Assembly: GCA_014526335.1 (NCBI GenBank)
Contig: JACTAT010000060.1
Location: 1,160,319 to 1,224,318, forward strand
Source: Chrysaora quinquecirrha
Lineage: Eukaryota; Cnidaria; Scyphozoa; Semaeostomeae; Pelagiidae
DNA: 64,000 bases
Direction: 5' to 3'
The position numbers were made by a program, and so were the translations under genes. The notes beneath the pieces are model-generated. The model was given only the letters and a program-made list of their open reading frames with translations. It had not been told where the DNA came from and did no database searches. This document shows, piece after piece, positions 59,201 to 64,000 of the stretch. Within the stretch, counting starts at the first letter, position 1. Each line of letters begins with the position of its first letter.

Positions 59201-62200
59201 AGAAACATCTCTGGGGCCCTTTACGCCGTTGGCCCATTTACAGCTAGCTGTAGCATCAGTTTTACCTTGCGATATAAATTGGGCTCGCATTGTGAAAGAA
59301 GCGCTGAAGATAAGACAAAAGAACAATAAGCCCCCTTAAATTTTTTGCCCCCCCTAGTTTTATCCCCTTAAAAGAGGCCCTGAAATATCAACAACAACAA
59401 CGACTTACCACTACATTTTGGACGTTTTGATACTTCACAAATTTTAATGGAATAATCTTTTCTCCAGTGATGTCATCACTTGATAACCTAGGATAACACA
59501 GATATCATCATCAAAGTTTACAGGAAGAAGAAAGAAGGTTCCCTGCACAGATTCCACAACGAATAACTCATCAACATTATTACCGACGAAGAGAACCATT
59601 CCAAGCACCAATCAACCCCTAAGATGGGCTAAACTAGGAGACATGTCACGCAGGACACGGTATTCGGCCTATCTCCAAGAGTGGCTAAACATGCGAGTGA
59701 CAAGTGAGCAACATGTCCCCCGAGTCATGGAGACAGGAAATGTTTCTGTAATTCCCAGAAGCATTTGCGTGTCTCTCGCTACAAATTTTGTCGCGTACAA
59801 CAAATTTTCCGAGGTGGCTAAACTGGGAGACATCGAGGGGACATGTCACGCGCAACAAACATGTTAAACAGGCACCCTCAATTGCCACCTTTAAGAGTAG
59901 ATTTAAAAATACAACTAACAAGTAAATTGAGTAATGTATTGCACTAGTGTTTATCTTTTAATTCTGTAGAGGCAATAATCACGACCCCCTGAAAAGCAGT
60001 TATCATGTAACTGATGAGGCTACCGTGAATGGATAAATAAAAATGAAATGAATGAATGAAAACAATGTCTCGCGAGACATGTCTCCTAGTTTAGCCAACC
60101 CTTTAGTTTGTCGTTTTGGCCTGTTTCTGACGTTTAAACTCTGAGGAGTGTCAGACGAAAAAACCTTTCTGTGACCAATAATGTATGTATAAATTTTGCA
60201 TGACTCGAAGACACGGGGGGGGGGCTTCTTCCAGTGTAAAGGTACCTGGGGATGTGCTGCGCTAGAGGGTATACTTTTTCGGACTTCTCGTCTAGCCAAG
60301 GGTATACTTTTGGCAATATTGGTCTAGCAAATGGTATCATATTTGGCAATTGGGTGACCATGCTTTAGTCTTTCAGTAGCCTTGGAAAGTAGAAATTTCA
60401 TCCTAAACATTTTAAAAGAAACTGATGAAGGAATAAGTCGACCTTTGAATTTTCAGACTTCAGACTAACAATTTCGAGCGCATTTGTCTAGCCAAGGGTA
60501 TCATTTTGGTAGAAACTGGTCTAGCCAAAGTATCATTTTCTCGTAAAAATTAGTCTAGCCAACCGTACCTTTTGAATATGGCAGCGGCAGACCCCTACCC
60601 GAAAACCCAAGAACCCCCCCCCATGCTCAAAGACTGTACAGACAAAGTATAAGACTTACTCTAGTAGTTCAGTGGGTTCCATCCGTTCCGCTTGATCAAA
60701 ATCAACAGCAGTGGGCTGATTCTTAAATATCTTCATCACCTTTGGTCCTTTTCCTAGAAGAAAAAACAAAAGAAATCAACGACCCTTTGAACTCATATTA
60801 GTTAACTATAACTTGAGACTATAACTATAACTATAACTTAAGGCCTGGCTAAACTAGGAGACACGTCGCGCGCAACACTGATGTCCCCTCGGTGTCTCTC
60901 AGCCTAGCCACCTCGGGAACTTTGTAGCGCGCGACAAATTTGTAGCAAGAGACACGCAAATGTTTCTGGGAGACAACAGTCTCGCGCGATTGCTAGGAGA
61001 ATCATTTTTAATCTCAACAATAGTCTCAACATTGTGAGGGGGAGATGGGGGAGGGGCAAAGACATAGAGCTCCAATCAATATGACTGAGTATATGTGTCT
61101 CATAATATTTCATCCATAATTGTCGTATCACTCCCATCACTTAACAAGTCACCGAGGAATTGAGAACAGATCATGAACACTTCAGGCTGAGAAAAGGCGA
61201 AAAGTAAGGAACAGGCAACTTCGATGAACATTTACTGTTTACATTAAAAGAGTGTACCTACCATCATCTGGTGCCTTTATCTTTAAAGAATGCAGCTTTA
61301 CAGCTTGGGTAAAAGTAATTGTCAGCAGCAACTGTAAAGGAAAATGAAGAGTTAATGATTTTCTGCATTAAGTTTTTAGCTCATGCTTCAAAATTAGGTA
61401 TATTCGCAGCTCATGCCAAACTAAAAGCACTGAGAGCCCATATTTGAAGCTCATGTTACACCAAGGACGAAAATTCGATCACTATACGAATGAACAATGG
61501 GCCCAAGGGACAATGCATTACTCGGAATTTTGCACACCATTTTAAAGGATTTTAATTGTTTTCATCGAAATCCTTGAAAATCTTTTTGTTTCAAAGGGAG
61601 TGAAATGCCCCTTGAGCAAATCAAACTAAAAAATGATGTTACAAACATCCCTTTCTTAGAAATTCGATAATACGTGGAAATGACGTCACAAGCGTCCCAT
61701 AATTACCTGTTCATCACAGTCACTCTCCAGATATCCAGGCCCTTTCTTGAAAATGTTTTGAAAATGATGATCATCACTTTCGTTCAAGCAACTACAGCCA
61801 GAATTATTTATGAACGAAGTAAGATCAGACTGAAAATGAAAAAATCATGATCATAATCATTGAATCAATCATAATCATAATCACCAAATACAATCATAAT
61901 CATCATAATCATAATCACCCAATCAACCATAATCACAATCATCAATTCCAATCAAATCATCTAATCCATCAAAATCATAATCATAAGATAACCATAATCA
62001 TAATAACCAAATCTTATCATGATCATAATCATAAGCACCAAATTAATTGTTATCATTAAATGCAATCACCCAATTATAGACCTAATCAATCATCATCATT
62101 AAACAATCAATTATCAGTCATGAACACGAAATCAATCATAAACATAATCACAACCATAATCATCACTAAACAATTAATTATCAATCATAATCATAATCAT

Positions 62201-63804
62201 CCAATCAATCTTAATCATCACTTACATGCCCAGCTACCCCTACATCTTCATCTTCACCTTCTGAATTCCCAATGTGCTGTTTTATCTTTGCTTCAAGTCC
62301 ATTAGGGTCTGCACCCTTCATTTCATCAATTTTCACTTTGCTTTTGAAGAACAGAAAACTTGGCATAGATGTTATTGCATATTTTTCTGCTGTTGCCTGA
62401 AAAAGCATGATTTCTGTTTTATTTAGGCGCCTTTCAATCCGTCCACATCAGAACCAAAAGGCTGATTTTGCGTAGACAGAAAGAGTTTGTTTTCTTGCTT
62501 GCAATCTTCAATTAATCCTATAGCTCTTCCTTCTGTGTTCCGTGAGTTGATGGGTGTTACAAAATTCCAGTCAAGCTTCACTTTTCTGATTGAGAAATTC
62601 TGATCTGCATCTGGGTATTAATTCTGTCTAGACAATTGTTTGTATCTGTTTCTGAAGTTTTGGCACTGAGAAGTGACAGACAAAAAACTTTTAATTTAAC
62701 CATATCGAAGCATCTTTCCACTATTTCTTGAAATTTTGAAGTTAACATAAAGACTATAAATTTCTGTATTGGTGAGATTCTGGAAAGAATTATATTCACC
62801 TATGTAAGCAATAACATATAGGTTTTCATTTACAAACCAAAAACATCTCAGGGGATCCCTTGGAAGTGTAGCCCTTGAGCCCAGCCCATCTCTCAACATG
62901 GTCTACTTTTGTCTATATTTGGTCTAGTCTATATTTGGTCTAGGGAAAGGTTTTGCTTCCAGCTGAATTAATCCAGAAATCCCCAGAGTCCATTAACAGC
63001 CAAGTTCTTATTAAAAACAACAAAACTCCTAGATAAATACAAAGCTTCCCACCTTGCATTGATCCACATCAACTTTGAGGAAAACAGCTTGGGGATATTT
63101 GATGCTGTATTGCACATAAACAGGGGCAATTTGTCTGCATGGTCCACACCTAGGAGGAATATCAGACAGTAGAATTTTGAAAGTATGTCCCCTGGTTATG
63201 GGGGCCTCAGATTGTTTCTAGCCAAAATGCCCCACTACCAACTTGCTACATTGCCAGCTTGCCCCACTTCTAGGTCAACTCGCCCCATTTTCAAACTCAA
63301 CTCACCCCACCTTCAAAGTAAACTTGCTTAATCTCAAAAGTCAACTTGCCCCCCCCCCCCCACTGAACAATAAATGTTTAAAGTTGGGGCTCCACCCCCA
63401 AACCCCCTTTTACCACGCTATTAAAATTCACTCAATTTTGTTGTTTTCTATCATTTATTTAATGGTGGGGCGAGTTGACTTGAAAGAGGTCCGACTTGAC
63501 CATGTTCTGGAATAATACCAGCAATCATACCTGGCATGCAACTTGGTGACAGTCATGATCAATGTACCGGTGTACTGTTGTTGGCGTTTGGCGTGCGTGG
63601 TGGTACCTACGCGGTGGCCTAAGCATGACTCGTGATTAATGCAGCAAGTTTAATGCAACGATAGGCCTAGATAGATCAAGAGTTTAAAATAATAATATAC
63701 CATGTAGCATGAAAATCAACGACGACTAATTTTCCACCAGCATTAGCGAGCTCTGGCTGAAATTGGGAATCGTTTGCAATAATTTTCACTCTTCCGGCAG
63801 CCAT
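56227..63804 (-). CDS. TXNL1: Thioredoxin-like protein 1 (thioredoxin plus PITH domain)
   Basis: Nine exons in minus-strand order: 63,701-63,804; 63,053-63,149; 62,226-62,396; 61,707-61,829; 61,262-61,331; 60,660-60,753; 59,409-59,487; 58,663-58,767; 56,227-56,256. Phases all agree and give 873 nt, 290 residues; human TXNL1 has 289. Residues 1 to about 105 are the thioredoxin fold with active site WCGPC, split across exons 1 and 2, followed by [14 protein letters not shown] and [20 protein letters not shown]. The PITH domain follows: [73 protein letters not shown]. The last exon codes only [13 protein letters not shown]1 is a cytosolic redox-active protein that binds the 26S proteasome through PITH (known for the family). 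Introns carry SINE, LINE, hAT and other MITE insertions. Confidence 0.97.
56395..57085. mobile_element. Cluster of diverged tRNA-derived SINE copies
   Basis: One minus-strand copy (56,395-56,530) and three plus-strand copies or pieces (56,615-56,655, 56,780-56,910, 56,960-57,085) share GGCTCTCTGA, CATGCAGTC and GGGCTGTGTGA words with the trimer at 52,372. All lie in TXNL1 intron 8. Confidence 0.65.
57244..57480 (-). pseudogene. 3' end of a non-LTR retrotransposon polymerase
   Basis: On the minus strand, [20 protein letters not shown], then [20 protein letters not shown] and a CACFFCKK end match the C-terminal region of jockey/CR1-like LINE polymerases. The 5' part is missing. It stands head to head with the remnant at 57,500. 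Confidence 0.85.
57500..58478 (+). pseudogene. Degraded non-LTR retrotransposon reverse transcriptase
   Basis: [14 protein letters not shown] and [13 protein letters not shown] are conserved reverse-transcriptase motifs (the latter holding the catalytic Asp pair). They are followed, across several stops and frame changes, by [39 protein letters not shown] and finally [20 protein letters not shown] with CECSFC. The 5' half is absent. It lies in TXNL1 intron 8. Confidence 0.9.
59002..59382. mobile_element. hAT-like MITE with 8-bp TSD
   Basis: 381 bp with TIR CAGGGCCTCTTTT (inverted AAAAGAGGCCCTG). AAATATCA is duplicated on both sides (58,994-59,001 and 59,383-59,390). The CAGGG ends and 8-bp TSD are typical of hAT. 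It is non-coding, ends about 26 bp short of TXNL1 exon 7, and lies in intron 7. Confidence 0.9.
59625..60100. mobile_element. MITE, AAGGCCTGGCTAAACTAGG family (copy 2)
   Basis: GGCTAAACTAGGAGACATGT at the left is inverted at the right end (ACATGTCTCCTAGTTTAGCC). The core contains a GAATGAATGAAAA run. It lies in TXNL1 intron 6. Confidence 0.75.
60270..60580. repeat. Dispersed GTCTAGCCAAGGGTATCATT repeat
   Basis: Five to six irregular copies of GTCTAGCCAAGGGTAT(A/C) separated by unlike sequence. It lies in TXNL1 intron 6. Confidence 0.6.
60842..61000. mobile_element. MITE, AAGGCCTGGCTAAACTAGG family (copy 3, 3' degraded)
   Basis: TTAAGGCCTGGCTAAACTAG, then GTCGCGCGCAACACTGATGT, closely matches the copy at 26,043. 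The right TIR is not clear. It lies in TXNL1 intron 5. Confidence 0.65.
61845..62220. repeat. (AATCAT)n-type simple repeat
   Basis: Irregular AATCATAATCATAATCACC runs fill TXNL1 intron 3 up to the exon 3 donor. Confidence 0.85.
62430..62700. repeat. Interspersed repeat shared with 11,050-11,320
   Basis: GTCCACATCAGAACC, TAGACAGAAAGAGTT, CTTCAATTAAT and GAAGTGACAGACAAAAAAC words occur in the same order at both sites. Neither has a recognisable coding frame or clear TIR. Confidence 0.6.
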
Positions 63805-63841
63805 TTTGAAATAGGTTGATGTGAATGTGAAAAGAATGCAA

Positions 63842-63970
63842 CGCGCTTGCGCATAACAATTCTGTCTGTGACAAATACTAAATTGTGATTGGTGCATTTC
63901 GATCTAGAAAGTTTGGGAACCAAAATGGATCGAAAGTTATACTGAAAACAATAGACTAGATTTTGATTGG
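63842..63970 (-). promoter_or_regulatory. TXNL1 promoter elements (NRF1-like, two CCAAT)
   Basis: On the minus strand ATGCGCAAGCGCG (63,842-63,854) lies about 40 bp upstream of the ATG, and CACCAATCA motifs lie about 85 and 163 bp upstream (63,888-63,892 and 63,966-63,970). No TATA box is visible. The CCAAT units belong to the same repeat family as 16,580-17,065. Confidence 0.6.
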
Positions 63971-64000
63971 TGCTTTTCGAGCCAGAAAATTTCGGAGCCA

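Noticed and set aside
1..64000. Prokaryotic features (operons, CRISPR arrays, Shine-Dalgarno sites) and viral genes
   Set aside because: All recognised genes are spliced animal genes. No CRISPR-like spacer/repeat structure or viral protein was recognised.

Overview
This is a eukaryotic, animal (metazoan) genomic window. The two genes recognised with confidence are conserved animal genes split into small exons by GT-AG introns: a TXNL1 orthologue and an LRRC71 orthologue. The rest is AT-rich DNA full of tRNA-derived SINEs, non-LTR retrotransposon remnants, MITEs, a Helitron and many mini- and microsatellites. GGCCTA words are frequent. I read it as a marine-type invertebrate, perhaps a cnidarian, but the sequence alone does not fix the phylum. 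There are no operons, ribosome binding sites or CRISPR arrays, and most long open frames are artefacts of tandem repeats.

Layout. 1-6,120: left copy of a composite element (187-bp satellite, unique middle, 42-bp minisatellite). 6,431-7,868: a C2H2 zinc-finger gene with an acidic DDVTN-repeat N-terminus and two apparent frameshifts. 7,870-22,750: accessory DNA with two Helitron ends, Tc1/mariner-like MITEs and several minisatellites. A good candidate first exon at 8,804-8,939 has an RFX X-box-like site upstream. 22,752-44,795 (+): LRRC71 in about 16 exons; its introns hold a GTTA/TAAC inverted microsatellite pair, 163-bp, 104-bp and 28-bp tandem arrays and a fold-back element. The right copy of the composite element (35,890-42,890), inverted relative to the left copy, lies in its last intron. 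43,200-53,977 (+): a promoter-like segment (CCAAT, perfect NRF1 palindrome), then well-spliced exons of an unrecognised gene ending in a stop and a polyadenylation signal. 47,900-53,700 (-): an exon-like tandem array. 51,870-52,860: TA microsatellite and a SINE trimer. 57,240-58,480: two LINE remnants in opposite orientation. 56,227-63,804 (-): TXNL1, nine exons encoding 290 residues, with a CCAAT/NRF1-type promoter at the window edge.

Functional links are limited. LRRC71 is a leucine-rich-repeat protein associated with ciliated and testis tissues in animals, which fits the X-box-like sites near two of its candidate first exons. TXNL1 is a cytosolic thioredoxin linked to the 26S proteasome through its PITH domain. 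Nothing suggests that they work together. The most unusual structure is the pair of inverted composite satellite-bearing elements bracketing about 30 kb.
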